Source: Arctopsyche grandis
Taxonomy: Eukaryota > Arthropoda > Insecta > Trichoptera > Hydropsychidae
Length of the DNA stretch: 64,000 nucleotides
Assembly (NCBI RefSeq): GCF_051622035.1
Contig: NC_135360.1
Coordinates: 7,864,001-7,928,000 of the forward strand
Direction: 5' to 3'
Position numbers and translations under genes: made by a program
Shown: one piece after another, positions 24,200-37,640 of the stretch
Layout: each line of letters starts with the position of its first letter
How positions within the stretch are numbered: position 1 is the stretch's first letter
Notes under the pieces: generated by a model
Told to the model about the DNA's origin: nothing
Seen by the model: only the letters and a program-made list of their open reading frames with translations
Database searches by the model: none

Positions 24200-27100
24200 A
24201 TATATTATACTCATTCCTCAATACATACATTTGTAAATACGTGCGTGCCGCTGAATATAAACGCGCTCACTAACGTACGAATCCTTCGCAGAAAAATATC
24301 GCCATAGTTGCGAACTGTTGACCCTCATTCGAAATAATAAATAAAATAGACCTAGTGCGTCAAAATGAAAATCCTAGGCGTGACAAACAGTGTCGGTGCG
24401 GAAAGTGTTAACAAGGAAAAAGCTTCGCAGGGCATTAGCGTCATACACACTGGCTTCCCCGTGTGCCATTGTAATCCCTTTGGCTTATTTGAGAGCTGAA
24501 GGAGTGGTCCTTCACAGAAACCCTACCTGCCTTAGAATAAACCGATAATCCCCCGCCCCCCACCCCTTCGACAGATCCCCATCCCCTCGTCTAAAATGTC
24601 GAACGTTTTCCGAAATAAAAAATAATAATGTACGTACATATGTATGTACATATATACGTATATATAAAACGAATTTGTTTATTTATACTGTGTATAATAT
24701 TTATGCGAGAGCGGGGCCTGAATTAAGACGTCTCGGAAAAGCCGACGTGGAAGTTTTCTGATGAAAAATTTAACAAGCGAATAAATTGGCGACACTGACG
24801 ACGACGACGACGACGGAAAAGAAATGTATTATTAATTAATGGACTTCGTTTAAAGTTTATCAGTCGATTCGCAATTGTTCAAACGAAAGCACCGTGATTT
24901 TATTGTATGTAGTTTCAATTTATGTAAGTTTGCCCTTGAAATTTCGGCAATGATATTGTATTTCCTCACCTGCTTTTTTCTCCGAGTGCTAACTAAGTTC
25001 AGATAAATTAAACATTTTCGGTTTTTACTTTTGAGGACTTCGTATCTCCTTATTTTAATTCAATTCAATCATACTCGCTCTTCATATTTTGTATCTTCAA
25101 TTTGTCTAAAATGGAAAAAGACTATACATATTTATTTATTTACATACATATGTTTTTAAAGTATCTTACGCATCAACCACTTTATAGCATTCTTAATATT
25201 ATATGTAGTCGCGAAACGGACCATGAATTATTAGAAAAATTCCAATTTCTTTGCAGTACTTCGTGTCTGATATATCTCTCATGCGGTTAATTATTCAATT
25301 TGTGAGAAAATTCTTCCATCACATTAGCTCTTGTTTTTTTAAAAACATTGTACACACATATATATGTTCAATACGTTTAACATATTCTATTTGTCTTCTG
25401 CTTAGATTTGTGTACATTGTACGTGCATATATGCAGGTAGATGTTAATTGGTTCAATTTTTGTAACAAAAAATACGTCAATTTGAGGAATTTTAAATACA
25501 TAAAAAATATGTTTTTTTTTCTTAATACATATATAAAGCTTTTTCCCCTTTAAGAAGTTTATTCGTCAAACAGTTTCATCATTTTTTCTTATTTCCGCGG
25601 TTTGATGTATCGTAACTTACATCCACCGCATTCCTAAAGCATCTACATACACACATATGTATATAGTTATTCCATCCATGGTTTCTTATATTTTCTATCT
25701 CTAATTTTCGTAATATTCTTCAATTTTGAAGAAATTATATTTATAGCCAGGGGAGTATAAATTACACTCATCAACAAATTTTGTACCATTTCCTCAGAAT
25801 TTTGTAACATATTTTCTTTTCCATCAGTCGGAGTCCATTTCAAGTCAAAAGGACCACAGAATATGATTCCATAGCATATAGAAAACTGGAATCAAAAACT
25901 ATGCCCATAAAAAAAAACTTCCATCACCAACCTGAAAAATTGGTTCGTAGATAAGTTTGGAAAGTTTTCTTTTAATCATCTTTCTGCTTTTGTTTCTCGT
26001 CTTCCGAGATACATTCCAGATTTTCACCATTGTGAACCCTTTTCTTTATTTCTATATTTTTAAACATTGTTTTCCAGTATGTCGACTTGGTAATCTCTCT
26101 GTTTATCAACTACGAACAAATTCTACACTTATGTACATATTAATGTACTTGTATTACTCATTTCAATCTTTTCCTTGTTTTGATGCATTGCATGGTCTAT
26201 GTATGTATGTATACATATATACATTTGTATATTTAACATGAATGTTTTACGTATCTTTGCTCAAATGACCAAAAAATAATGTGTCACCTAATTATCATGA
26301 GCTGGAGATATACATACATTGATATTTTCCATTCATTTAAATAGTTTTTCCCCAACCATTTGCAACCTTCTCACTGTTTATTTTACATAAAATACAGATT
26401 TAAAAAAAAATTTCAATTCCTTAAAGCTTCCACACACGTATGCAAGTGTGCAAAATTCTCATTCCTTGTCAACGTTTGGCTGGTGATTTGTGCTTAAATA
26501 TCTTCTTTGAACATACTTTTGCTTGTTTGTTTTAATAGGAACACGTTCAACCATTAATTTATAAATTATTGATGAATTAATTAATTCACTAATCGCTATT
26601 TTCCAAATGACGTTCGTTTATATAAATATTCGGCTATGGAATAGCAACCGATTATATTAGTAATTGGCATTACAGTTGTTTTAATAATACTCTCAATGTT
26701 GTAGATCACATTTGATTTTAATATAAAATCATACAAAAAAATGCTTAACTTTGTAGTATACAAACATATGTACCTATGCAGTATACAAAAATTGTATATA
26801 CATCCACATATGTATATATAATTTTTACTACAGTATATTTTAATAGTAACTGATCCATTATGTATTCATTTGAATCATGCTCCATAGCTTACGTGTTTAT
26901 ATCAATATTATCTATATACGTAATAGGGGAAATTTTAAGGTGTGTTTTATTTATATTATTTTTAAATAAAAACTCTTAAAATTCTTCGATCTGAAGCAAA
27001 CATTTTTTTTTGGTAGTCACCAAGTGTTGATGTTAATGGTTTTGTTCACAGACTCTCCTGGTTTGTTAGTAATATCTGAAACTAATGGAATTTTATTTCG

Positions 27101-27350
27101 GGACTGTTGTATTTTCAGTTTGACATAAATGGGCGTTTTTTATAGGAATAATTTACTTTTATTTAATTCGGATCACTTCGAAGTCCAGGTGGTGAATAAG
27201 TAAATTAGACTACGAGTATAATCAATATATTTTACTGCTATTTTGCACTGATAACGATCAACGGTGATTAAGTGATGTACACTAAAGACCTTTTATTTTT
27301 CAATATTGTTCACCAATATTTATTTCTGGTAGGTATATCAGACTTTCTCC
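24200..27350. other. Gene-poor stretch
   Basis: No gene supported. A (CGA)n run occurs at about 24799-24813. Palindromic TACA/TGTA microsatellites recur at 24630-24665, 26195-26230 and 26760-26820. Rare longer frames are phenylalanine/isoleucine-rich and uninformative. Confidence 0.4.
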
Positions 27351-27360
27351 GCGTGGAATT

Positions 27361-28270
27361 TTCAGATCTGTACTCATTTGATTTTTTCTCAAGCTTCAGA
27401 AAATTGCGTTTGTTTTAGGTTAATTGATTCCAATTTCCCACTGGGAGCAGTCTGTCTAAAGATGTATTTTTGCAGATACGTACTTATTTTAGATGTTTAA
27501 CATTATAGAAGATCACTTCTGTTTTAGATTGATTTTTCTTGAACTTTTCCACTTCCGTTAGACTTGCTGCAAAGTTTTCCCCAATGTTATCAAAATTACG
27601 TTGTTAAATTTGTAGATGTCTACAGACCAGAACTTGCTTGATTTTTTCTTAGGCTTAAGAAAATCGCGTCTGTTTTAGGTTAATCGATTCTAATTTCCCG
27701 CTGAGAGCAGTCTGTCTAAAGATGTATTTTTGCAGATACGTACTTATTTTAGATGTTCAACATTATAGAAGATCACTTCTGTTTTAGATTGATTTTTCTT
27801 GAACTTTTCCACTTCCGTTAGACTTGCTGCAAAGTTTTCCCCAATGTTATCAAAATTACGTTGTTAAATTTGTAGATGTCTACAGACCAGAACTTGCTTG
27901 ATTTTTTCTTAGGCTTAAGAAAATCGCGTCTGTTTTAGGTTAATCGATTCTAATTTCCCGCTGGGAGCAGTCCGTCTAAATATGTATTTTTGCAGATACG
28001 TACTTATTTTAGGTGTTCAACATTATAGAAGATCACTTCTGTTTTAGATTGATTTTGCTTGAACTTTTCCACTTCCGTTAGACTTGCTGCAAAATTTTTC
28101 CCAATGTTATCAAAATTACGTTGCTAAATTTGTAGATGTCTACAGACCAGAACATGCTTGATTTTTTCTTAAGTTTAAGAAAATCACGTCTGTTTTAGGT
28201 TAATCGATTAAAATTTCCCGCTGGGAGCAGTCCGTCTAATTATGTATTTTTGCAGACACTTACTTATTTT
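27361..28270. repeat. Tandem array with exact 260-bp period, ~3.5 copies
   Basis: The anchor TGTTTTAGGT lies at 27411, 27671, 27931 and 28191, that is exactly 260 bp apart each time. The middle copies are almost identical; the first and last are diverged. Each unit contains CTGGGAGCAGTCTGTCTAAA and TTAGACTTGCTGCAAAGTTT. Faint similarity resumes at 28580-28760, beyond a 280-bp insertion, so the array was once longer. No coding potential. Confidence 0.9.
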
Positions 28271-28284
28271 ATGTTTTCAACATT

Positions 28285-28550
28285 ATTTACTTATTTATTT
28301 ATTTATAGTAGTTTTGGACCATTGTGGCTTTACAGGAAGAACCTAATGCGCTACAATCGCGTACATTTGATTAAGAAAAACAGAAAAATAAAAAATAAAA
28401 TACATAAAATAAAAAGCGAAAATGCAAAAGCAGAAAAACATAATAAAATGAAAAAAAAAAAAAAAAAAAAAAAAAACAGAAAACAAAAGAAAAAGAAAAA
28501 ATGTACAAAAGTGTAAAAATCAAAAATGAAATCCAAAAATAACATTAGTC
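28285..28550. mobile_element. A-rich insertion in the 260-bp array (SINE-tail-like)
   Basis: TTATTTATTTATAGTAGTTT, then TTTACAGGAAGAACCTAATGCGC, recalls the 3' hairpin end of the local SINEs. A long A-rich run (28440-28500) follows. It interrupts the repeat text that continues at about 28580. Identity with the SINE family is weak. Confidence 0.3.
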
Positions 28551-28559
28551 AAAATTTTC

Positions 28560-29839
28560 ATTTAGTCATTTAGTCAAAATTTCGGTGTATAAAATTATAA
28601 ATATGTCTGCAGATTAGAACTTAGTTTTACACTTTACAAAATGTTCTCTAAATGTTGTGCAAGATTTCTCTAATGCAGTATAAGGTACGGTGCCAAAAAT
28701 TGTAGGTATGTCTACAGATCTGATCCTGTTTAATGTTTTAGATTGAATTGGAAATTAGAATTTTTACTTTCCCCTTCGTAAAGTGTTCCATTGCGGAGAC
28801 TTTTCCTGCGAAATTTCATTAAGGCTGATAAGTTAGTGTGATGACAACTGTAGATATTATATATTTTATATGTTACATACATATATAAAGAAAATTCAAC
28901 TTTCTTCGCCTAATCTACGACAGATTGATAACCTCTAGCCATAAACTCCCGTCAAAAATGACGGATAATGATCCTCGTACTCTCCCCTATTCATCAAACT
29001 TGTAAAGAAACTGTACATGTGTACGTACATACATATGTAGGTTCATACTTGTCACACGCTAAGTAAGATATAATATTATTATACATTATCACACGAACCA
29101 CATTGACTTATAAAGCGCAAAAACCGAGCACACACTTCCGACGACAGAAAAGTTCTTAAAAGTATATATACTCGACTGTGAATCACCGAGGTTTATTTAC
29201 CGAAAATTTAAATTTGGCTAAGCCGTAAATCTCCGGTTTCGGAAACGAGAAAAATCCATTGTGAAACTAAGAAACTTTTCGAATCCACGAAAAATATAAT
29301 ACATATGTATATACAAGACAAATATGTATGTATACCTTGCAAAAATATCCGGTAGCTTTTGCAACAGCGTATGTATGTACATATCATATTACACACACAC
29401 TAATGCCTATCGCGAAATTGATACTGACAGAAACGATAAATAATTCTTCGCGTGTTTGTTCTGCACTCGCAATATATTAAACGTTGTGATATATTAATTC
29501 CAGTGAATGTTTCGTTCTCTATAACCCGCTCAGAACCTTTTAGGCGTAACCCCCTCCCCGCCCATTATTCGAAATGATTCTTCTTAATCCTTTAATCCCC
29601 GACCCGCTCCCCCCCCCCCCCCCCAATACACTCGTCCCTTAATTAATAAGTAAAGTCGGTGTTTTCATAAAATTTCACTTTGTCGGATTATGAAATGTAT
29701 TTAAAATTAAATTCGGTGAAAGTGTTTAGCGTTAATCGCTTTTATCTTACGCATGACAAAATATTGGAAAAATATTATTAAAATTTATATCAGAGCCGCC
29801 CCCGCACCGATAACATAAATTCCCCGCATTATCGCTTTT

Positions 29840-29898
<59 letters not shown>

Positions 29899-31940
29899 TA
29901 TTTTTCTCCTCTTTATTTTAGTCTCCACTTTCTTCTTCTTCTTAAAAAAAATCTTACACTTCAAAACAATCACGACGTCTTTAAGGAAAGGCAATAAATT
30001 CAGTCGAAATCCCCTTTCTCTCCTCCCCTTATATCTCGCATAATGCTATCTGTATTTTACAAAAATATGATTCATTCATTTTTATATTGAACGAACAGAT
30101 TCGTCGACAGATTGTTGCACGAAAAGAAAATCCCAATTGTTTTATATGTATGTATTATATGTAGATTAAAAAAAAAATACGTATATAATCTACATAGAAT
30201 ATATAATATTATATATTAGTGGGAAAAACAAGCAATAGTTACTATTAGAATTACGTACGGTAGAGTTGAATCAAAGAGTTGATCTGTTGACGTAAATGGG
30301 TCAGATTTTCACTACGCAATTCCGACTATACTTATTCCGATGCTAGTTTTTCGATTAAAAATGTCAAATGTAATATTAAAAAAAAAAACAACAAAAGGAA
30401 AACGAAACGTTGCTTCAATCTCGATTGTGATATTATGAAAAAAAAATAGTTTATATCTAAATATATTATAATATTTAAAAAAAAAGTATATAAATTATAA
30501 TACCCACAGTCCAAGATTTCTAAATTTATTCTCTAAGCGTGTATGTGAGAGTGTTCCTTTTTTCATTTTCCTTTATCATTGTTTATATATTGTTATTAAG
30601 CACAGGTAAAATAAAAATAAATTTACGAGTACATATGTATAAAGAAAATTCAATGTATTAAAATTATATTAACATTTAACACGAGATTATAATGTATGTT
30701 ATATTATCGCACAATCACATGCTATTATTATATTATATTATATTTAATGAAATAAAAGTGTATAAAATATGTATCAATGAGCGTCATTTGTATGATGATA
30801 TATATATTTATTTCAGAGAAAAGCTCAACTATGCAATTATTATAAAACGCATTGAATACTTTCAAATAATAAATAATAATAATAAATCCATGGTTGAGTT
30901 TTTGTTATAATATATATGTACATATATAGTAAAAATATTATATGAAGTATTTTATTTTGTATTTATTATTAAAAAATGTTAATTTGTAATTTATGAGCTT
31001 AATATATAATATTTACGCATAAATTTAAGAAAGCACACCCCCCCCCATTATGCGTTACCGTTAGTTTGAATTAATTGATCAATTAATTATACGTAAAAAT
31101 CGTTTAGTGGACGATGACGTTATTGAATTTTGTTAATACACGACACGTCTTATGTTTTATATACAACGCGTAAAAATAACAAAGTCATTAACAAATTACA
31201 AACGGCGACGTCAAAAACATCGTCCCGCCGACATATTTATGTTCCGTAATTCGATTTTCCGTATGAATAATTGCAATCAACTCTGTACGTTTAATGTGAT
31301 TAAAAATTTGTTGCGTGTACGATCGATCATGCGCACGAAAACAACTGTTATGACCGAATTTATTATTTATTACTACGTTTCCAATTCAAATATTGAATAT
31401 AACCTGTAGAGACATATGTATAATACAGTTTGATTATTTTTGTTTGTTCTGTTTTACATATATGCGTGTGTATGTGTGTGTGTATAAAATTATATAAAGG
31501 AAATTTAATAAATACAGGTACATATGTGTACGGTCGATATTAGTGCGCTTATTGCCAACGACGCATTGTCCCCTTGCATGTACTGTTATGCAATCAAAAT
31601 TGCATTGTAAAACCCGGAAAATGGACGGGATGCGTCGAACAAACGCCATTGTAAGATTCCAGTGCCAAATTTGTTGATAAATGTACAATTGTATTTGGCT
31701 GAAAATATTGTTATTATATGAAAATAAATTCGATACGCTCAAAAATATATGTTCGTTTGTTTTATTTCAAATTGAAATTTCTTTTTGTTTTATTTACTAT
31801 ATTGACAATTTTCAGCTTCAATCAATGAATACAAAAAAAACTTTAATACTATTAGTATTTTCCCGTTGACATTTAACAGTGATTTTGGATAATAATTATA
31901 CCTAGGAGATATATGCTATTTTAAGGGATACATGTATATA
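28560..31940. other. Gene-poor stretch
   Basis: AT-rich with no gene. Holds an (AT)n tract at 29846-29894, a poly-C run at 29608-29623 and several TACA/TGTA palindromes. Confidence 0.4.
29846..29894. repeat. (AT)n microsatellite
   Basis: About 49 bp of alternating AT. Confidence 0.9.
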
Positions 31941-31944
31941 ATAT

Positions 31945-32095
31945 ACTAGTAGTTTTACCCGGCTTCGCTCGGTATTTGTAATATAAACCGCTTAAACACG
32001 GCTAATGTAATAGTAAACGTTTTATTAAATTTATTTGAATAATTATTGAATTTAACGTCACGGATTGTACGAACTAAATTTAATCTTAGGTTTGG
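31945..32095 (+). repeat. Dispersed repeat with ACTAGT..TTTTACCCGGCTTCGCTCGG end
   Basis: Starts ACTAGTAGTTTTACCCGG then CTTCGCTCGGTATTTG and continues TAATAGTAAACGTTTTATTAAATTTATT. The same text is at 41410 (plus) and 43015-43135 (minus); a diverged relative is at 1398-1430. This reads as one end of a transposable element that I cannot classify. Confidence 0.55.
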
Positions 32096-33621
32096 GTGGT
32101 AGAATCAAGAAAAAACCTGAATATATTTATATTATTTGCTATCAATATATCCTCTTGGAAAATAGTGGCATGAGCATTTAACGCCATCTACTGAAAATTA
32201 TTTTAATTAATATATTATTTTTTATTGCTGTTTTATATTGTTTATAAGTAGGTAGGTAGGTAGTTTTTACTTATAATACACCATATGAAATTTTCATCGG
32301 GTCACTTTCATCGGGAAATTTTCACCTTAGATTAAAACTTACATAGCTACAAAATCTCTTTCGAAATTATATATTATATTAAACCTTACAAAATTTCTTT
32401 CGAAATTATATATTAGAAGATATACCTATAGATATATTAGATGGGTGAATATTGTTAAGAATAAATAAGATATTGAAGATGCTTTCAATAGATGCAGCAT
32501 ATATGTACATATGAGTAGATGTTGAACAACTTGTAGATTATGATGGTAATGATATACATATTTTCTTCAATCTAAAAATAAAATATTGAATAAGGTTGGC
32601 TGCATGAATGTTTGTATTGGTTTTTAAAATGGCGCCCAAAACAAATATCACCGTCATTTGACAGTCATCGTAAAATATAAAAAAGCGACCATACACCCGA
32701 TCCGTAAAAAACATTTTTAATTGTAAATAAGCGTCAAACGTTGCGTAACAGATTTTATAATTGAATAAATATTTACGTTTTCATAATTAAAAAAAAAATG
32801 CGTCAAATATACGACTTTGAGCGTGCTCAATTATATTTTCATTTCCAAGTGATAGAGGGGGTAAAATTTTTAATAGCAAAAATAACGAAAAAAAAAGGGA
32901 AAGAATGTAATCTGACTTTATTAAAATATTCTCAAATATAAAGTACCCAAATAAAAGATGATCATATATGTACTTATAATTTTAATTAAATTTCCTAAGG
33001 GGAAGAAAACTTAAATTATTTTTGTTGAAATGCTATTTTTTTCTCCTTGTACGCTTTTTTATCAAATCATTCCATATTTCATAACTCAAATACACTCTTT
33101 TATTAATATATTTTATGTCTTTTTTTCTATATATGAGAAAATTCGCACAAACAAACAACACACACATTTATCTCCAAGGGGGAGAACTGCTAACAAAGCA
33201 AAAACAATAGATACTTTACGTCGATGTATAAATGGATGTGCAAAAATTTTATGGCTGTTATTTGGTCACTTTCAAGGACGTCCACATCTCCCTTTTACCC
33301 ACCTCAAAACCTTTCCTTGCCCATCCTTCTCCCGATCGCGGCGTACATAAATATTATTTACGAGCACGCTCGTTCCTCTTAAAACGTTTTACGCGAGCAG
33401 AAATAAGAAGGTAAACGTTCGTCTTTTTTTCCCGGCGAGTAATAAAGACGCCCGTATAATAAATAGGGGAAACATAAAATTTGACCTGGACCACACTGCG
33501 GGATCCAGTTCGATGTTTACGGCGATTCACTTTCGGAGTCGAAAAATTCGACCGTAAACATGTTAATAAATAAAACAGACATAGGCCGAGGGGGACAGGG
33601 CGCCCCTCATAAACGGAATTA

Positions 33622-33801
33622 ATGGAAAAATCGATGAAGCCGTCTCGGGATGGAAGTCGGGAGATGACGATGAGGCTCCACGGGGGCGGTGAAGAATTAT
33701 GGCGCATCGATTGGCGCCACAGCAAGTGGAAAAGGAAGCGGGAACAAGAAAAACGGGATGCTAATGGTGTCGTTGAGGTCTTCCGCTCAGACCTGAGGTA
33801 A
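33622..33801 (+). CDS. Candidate small ORF or first coding exon (59 codons)
   Basis: ATG at 33622 opens a highly charged frame (MEKSMKPSRDGSREM... WRHSKWKRKREQEKRDANG ...) closed by TAA at 33799. It lies in the middle of a CpG-rich island (33300-33830) within an AT-rich desert. The frame ends at CTGAG^GTAAAG (33797/33798), a good splice donor that overlaps the stop, so it could equally be the first exon of a spliced gene. Downstream exons were not found. No family is recognised. The CpG-rich patch alone could also be a promoter with a chance ORF. Confidence 0.3.
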   Translation: MEKSMKPSRDGSREMTMRLHGGGEELWRIDWRHSKWKRKREQEKRDANGVVEVFRSDLR

Positions 33802-34314
33802 AGTATGGACGACATTCAAATCTCAGGATTTAAAAGTCGCAAAGGGAAGCTGAATGCTCGTAACTTCTTTTTTATTTATTTAATTTGCATTTATCGATCA
33901 ATTCCAGCTCGACGTAACGGGGGCATGAATAAATAAAATCGAAGCTACTCATCGACAACGTTGCCAACTGAAAATTCATATTTAAAAATAAATCTAAAAT
34001 CATTCTATTCTGAACGTATTTTTTTTACTTTATCTAGTTTCGTATAGTACAAGTTGTGCTATATTCCTACAGGGGTGTGTTTTATAATCGATGGCGTCCT
34101 GCAATCGCTTTGTAATTCTGTTTAAAATGTTCGAAAAAAGACAAAATTATGATGCTGCATTGAAAAAAAAGTTATTTTGTATGAAAAACTGCTCGAAAAC
34201 AGAAACATAAGACTTATGTAATTTGGTATAAGTGAAATTGAAATATTCGAATATTTCATTATTAGTATTATTATTATGACTTTTTAGTTAAAATAAAGTT
34301 TTTTTTACAATCAT

Positions 34315-34905
34315 TATTACTTTATCTATGTATGCAGTAACAATAGATGAAGTTTTGTGATCATGCGAAAATTCGAACTCGAGATTTTGATTGATTCGAA
34401 CTCGGAATCGATCACTAATCACGTTTTCATGACCTAGAATAAATGTGTGTGTATGTGTGTGCGAATTTTTTATACACCGTTAGTCCTATCGAACATAAAC
34501 TTAGTATCGGTTACTGAAATTCTTATCGATAGGATGTAAATATTTTTCAAATTTTCATGTTGATCGGAAATGGTACCTCCCCTTATACATATGTAGGTGT
34601 CCTTTTATTAAATCTTTGAATTCAATTATCTCCCAAACCACCAACCGAATCAGACTGAAGTTTTTTTACATGTCATAGAAATTATAAATTTTATACCATA
34701 ATATTTTTACCTCAGTAGTAGTACTTTTACTCAAGAAGATCGAGGTTTTCTATGTTTTTCTCGAAAATCTTTGAAGTTTTTCTCGGAGTTTGAACATTTT
34801 TCTGATTTTCATTGAAACGGTTCTTGTAAATTGGTATCTCTTTTCCTATATCTCTTGCAAATCTCAAAATTTTCACCTTCTTGAGATTCGATTTATATAA
34901 TAAAA
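34315..34905 (-). repeat. Dispersed repeat (LINE 3'-tail-like), minus copy
   Basis: The reverse complement of the block at 43190-43690. Shared landmarks are CTATTGTTACT, GATCATGAAAACGTGATC-like and AGGTACCATTTCC. The common end on the element strand is TAGATAAAGTAAAAA, as for a retroelement 3' end. Shorter copies are at 38776 and 61663. Confidence 0.7.
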
Positions 34906-34954
34906 ATGTTGCAAAATTTCTCCATAAATGTCACTGGATAATGTTTATATATAG

Positions 34955-35590
34955 GTGTTAGAAAGAGTGAAAAGATTCAAATACCTGGGTACCTGGCTGA
35001 ATGAAGAGATTAATTCAGATGAAGATCTAAGAATCCGCATCGAGATGGCCAGAACAGCATTTATCAAAATGAAGGCGACTCTTACAAACAAGCTTCTCAA
35101 TCTTCGTACGCGTTTGAGATTCGCGAAGAGCTACGTCTGGACAGTGTTACTACATGGATGTGAAACGTGGACTCTGAAGACCAGGATAATCAGCCGCATC
35201 GAAGTTTTTGAGATGTGGGTCTACAGGCGTATGCTGAAGATCCTGTGGACCAAACAAATATCAAATGAAGCTGTCCTTGGCATGATAGGGAGAGGCAGAG
35301 AACTTGTTTCTGTCATCAAACGGAGAAATATGGAGTACCTCGGACACATGATACGGGGTCCCAAATACGAATCTCTCCGTTTGATAACCATGGGGAAAAT
35401 AGAAGGTAAAAAATGGATTAGCAGAGAAAAGTTGTCTTGGCTTCGAAACATGCGCATGTGAACCGATATGAGCGCCGAAAATCTGTACCGAGCCGCTGAA
35501 GACCGATGCGGATATCTTCAAATAATCTACGAGGTGGTCGCCATCGTCCGGATGCGGACAGAAGAATGTTTGTATAAATTCGCAATGTAT
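34955..35590 (+). pseudogene. LINE reverse transcriptase, C-terminal fragment
   Basis: The frame from 34955 carries RVKRFKYLGTWLNEE, then RTAFIKMKATLTN, LLHGCETWTLK and VFEMWVYRRMLKILWTKQIS, then YLGHMIRG. This is the canonical distal part of insect endonuclease-reverse-transcriptase LINEs (thumb/connection after the polymerase domain). A TGA at 35459-35461 sits where W is normal, and the frame continues past it (TDMSAENLYRAAEDRCGYLQ), so this is a recent nonsense mutation in an otherwise 5'-truncated copy. No YxDD catalytic motif or endonuclease domain is present. Confidence 0.85.
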
Positions 35591-35599
35591 AAATGCTTG

Positions 35600-36960
35600 T
35601 ATTGATCTGTATTAGTATACTCGTCGCTTTGGACCGATCTTTAAATGCGAGTGTATGTACATGTTCAATTGATATAAAACTTAATAATTAATAATAAATT
35701 ATTGCTCTATAGGGGAAATAATGAAGATTTAAAGGTATAATTTAATAAATTGACAAACTTCCCCCTTTACATATATGTACATACATACATACGTACATAT
35801 TTATGTACATAAATAATAAAACTATTTATAAACTACAACTAAGGCTTTCAATCCTGGGATCCCGGGAATTCGTAAGCTGGAAGTAGATTAAATAGTTTAT
35901 ATACGTGTTAATAAAAAGTAACGAAATGTCTTTTATAACCAAATATTCGATAATAGTACGTGATTTGATATCAAGTAGCATGTTTTCAATTAAATTTTAT
36001 AATGCCTGCAGCTTTATATTTAGGCCAAAAGAGAGACGTTCATATAACTATTTGGCCATAATCGACTACTGTAACAATTATGTACGTATGCATATATTCC
36101 CATGGAAATAAAATGAAAATTCATCATAACAGTTACTGAACGCGAATTTAAAATATTTTAAATGACAGATTGTCACACATTGCGACAGTCGACGCGAACG
36201 AAAATAAATACGACCCGCACGTGTGTTATTACACGGGCAAACATTTTTATTTATTTATTTATTAATTTCGGTATGTGGGTAGATTGGTAATGGCCGAATT
36301 GATCGATTGCAAACGAGCCTCGCTATGGACATTTTATAACGCGTTACGGCCAACGGTTTACGACTAAACGATACCGTGCGAAGTGTCAATTCGAATGTGG
36401 AGAGCGGGATATTGGAATGAGGGGGGGGGGGATATTCGTGCTTATTTGCACAGAGATTTCAACGCGGATAAATCTCTCGTTTTTAACGGATATTTTATGC
36501 AAAAAGCGCGTTATTCACACGCGTCACACAATACGGGGGGGTAAATATCGTTGGCGACAAATCCGCTTAATTTTTAATCGTCATCGTTCTCGAAACAGTG
36601 GATTTTTAATCCTGTTATTTCCGAACGTTTTTGGGTCGTGCACCTACCTTTTCTCCTTTACTTTATGATACTTTCAATATTTAATGTATGTGCATGTACA
36701 TAAGTATAGATGGGAAAATAGCACATATCCTTTCTGGAATATGAATATTTATAAACACGTCCTATTTTGTATGTGTGTAAAATTAAAAGTACCAATTTGC
36801 TTATGATGTCAATTTTTATTTTCATTATTTTCATCTCGTAAAATGTTGGCGTAAACATTTTTGAACTTAATAAGAAACTTTTAAAAATCCTACCGGGAAA
36901 AATACATACATATACGGGCAAATCAAGTGATAAAAATCGCTGTTAAAACCTTATAATATT
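35600..36960. other. No gene seen
   Basis: Mixed composition, with a CpG-richer part at 36170-36620, but no recognisable protein. Long G-runs occur at 36421-36430 and 36535-36541. Confidence 0.4.
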
Positions 36961-36964
36961 TTTT

Positions 36965-37640
36965 TTATCTTTAATTTATACCAGGAAAGCCTAACACGTA
37001 ACCCCAGTGCGTCTTCCTGGCCAGAAACATTGTACAATTAATACAAATATTATTAGTATTATACAAAGTACATAAATACATATTATTTATTATTATTATT
37101 ATTTATTATCAGTAATATTTATATATTTACTTATGTATTTATTTATTTATTTTTTGTTTACTGTTTTTCAATACTTTTTTTATTATCTATATATTATTTA
37201 TATGGGCGTTGGGGATTGCACTATTCTCCTCATCGTCTGGAATAAAAGCTATTATTATTATTATTATTATATCAATTAATATCCACAGAGACATCTATGG
37301 TGAAATTTATAAATTTGAAGCATTTTAAACAATTCAGTAAATACATACATATCAATTAACATCCACAGACATTTATGGTCAAATTTTTTGTGAATTTGCA
37401 GCATTTTATACAATTCAGCGAAATTTGAGATTGCTGAAAACTCGAGTTCTTGCGAGAAAATGGGTAAGGTTGCCAATTTGTTGAAACCGTTTCAATAAAA
37501 ATCACATAAATTGGCAAACTCTGATAGGAAACCTGCAGTCACAAATCCAAGGTCTGGCCAGCAGAAACCAGTGGGATTTGAACCCACTCTGTTCAAAGCA
37601 TTATATGCTAACCACTCGTCTATTCTGCTGGTTAATCATA
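36965..37640 (-). mobile_element. SINE, subfamily 2, with internal ATT-rich expansion
   Basis: On the minus strand the head (37632 downward) reads as a tRNA-like region with B box GTGGGTTCAAATCCCAC. Next comes the conserved middle (CTATCAGAGTTTGCCAATTT), and the 3' hairpin at 36983-37021. Positions about 37080-37265 are an ATT/TTA-rich expansion or insertion between the body and the 3' end. A partly duplicated AATTAACATCCACAGA segment occurs inside. Confidence 0.75.

Noticed and set aside
27361-28270. Regularly spaced repeats considered as a CRISPR array
   Set aside because: Units are 260 bp and homologous throughout, with no short repeat-plus-unique-spacer pattern, and the sequence is eukaryotic.
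28250-28545. Lysine-rich (plus) and phenylalanine-rich (minus) frames
   Set aside because: Translation of an A-rich tract in an insertion, not a gene.
33354-33815. 153-codon minus-strand frame
   Set aside because: It lies in a CpG-rich patch where stops are rare, with no domain and no splice context; the shorter plus frame looks somewhat more coding-like.
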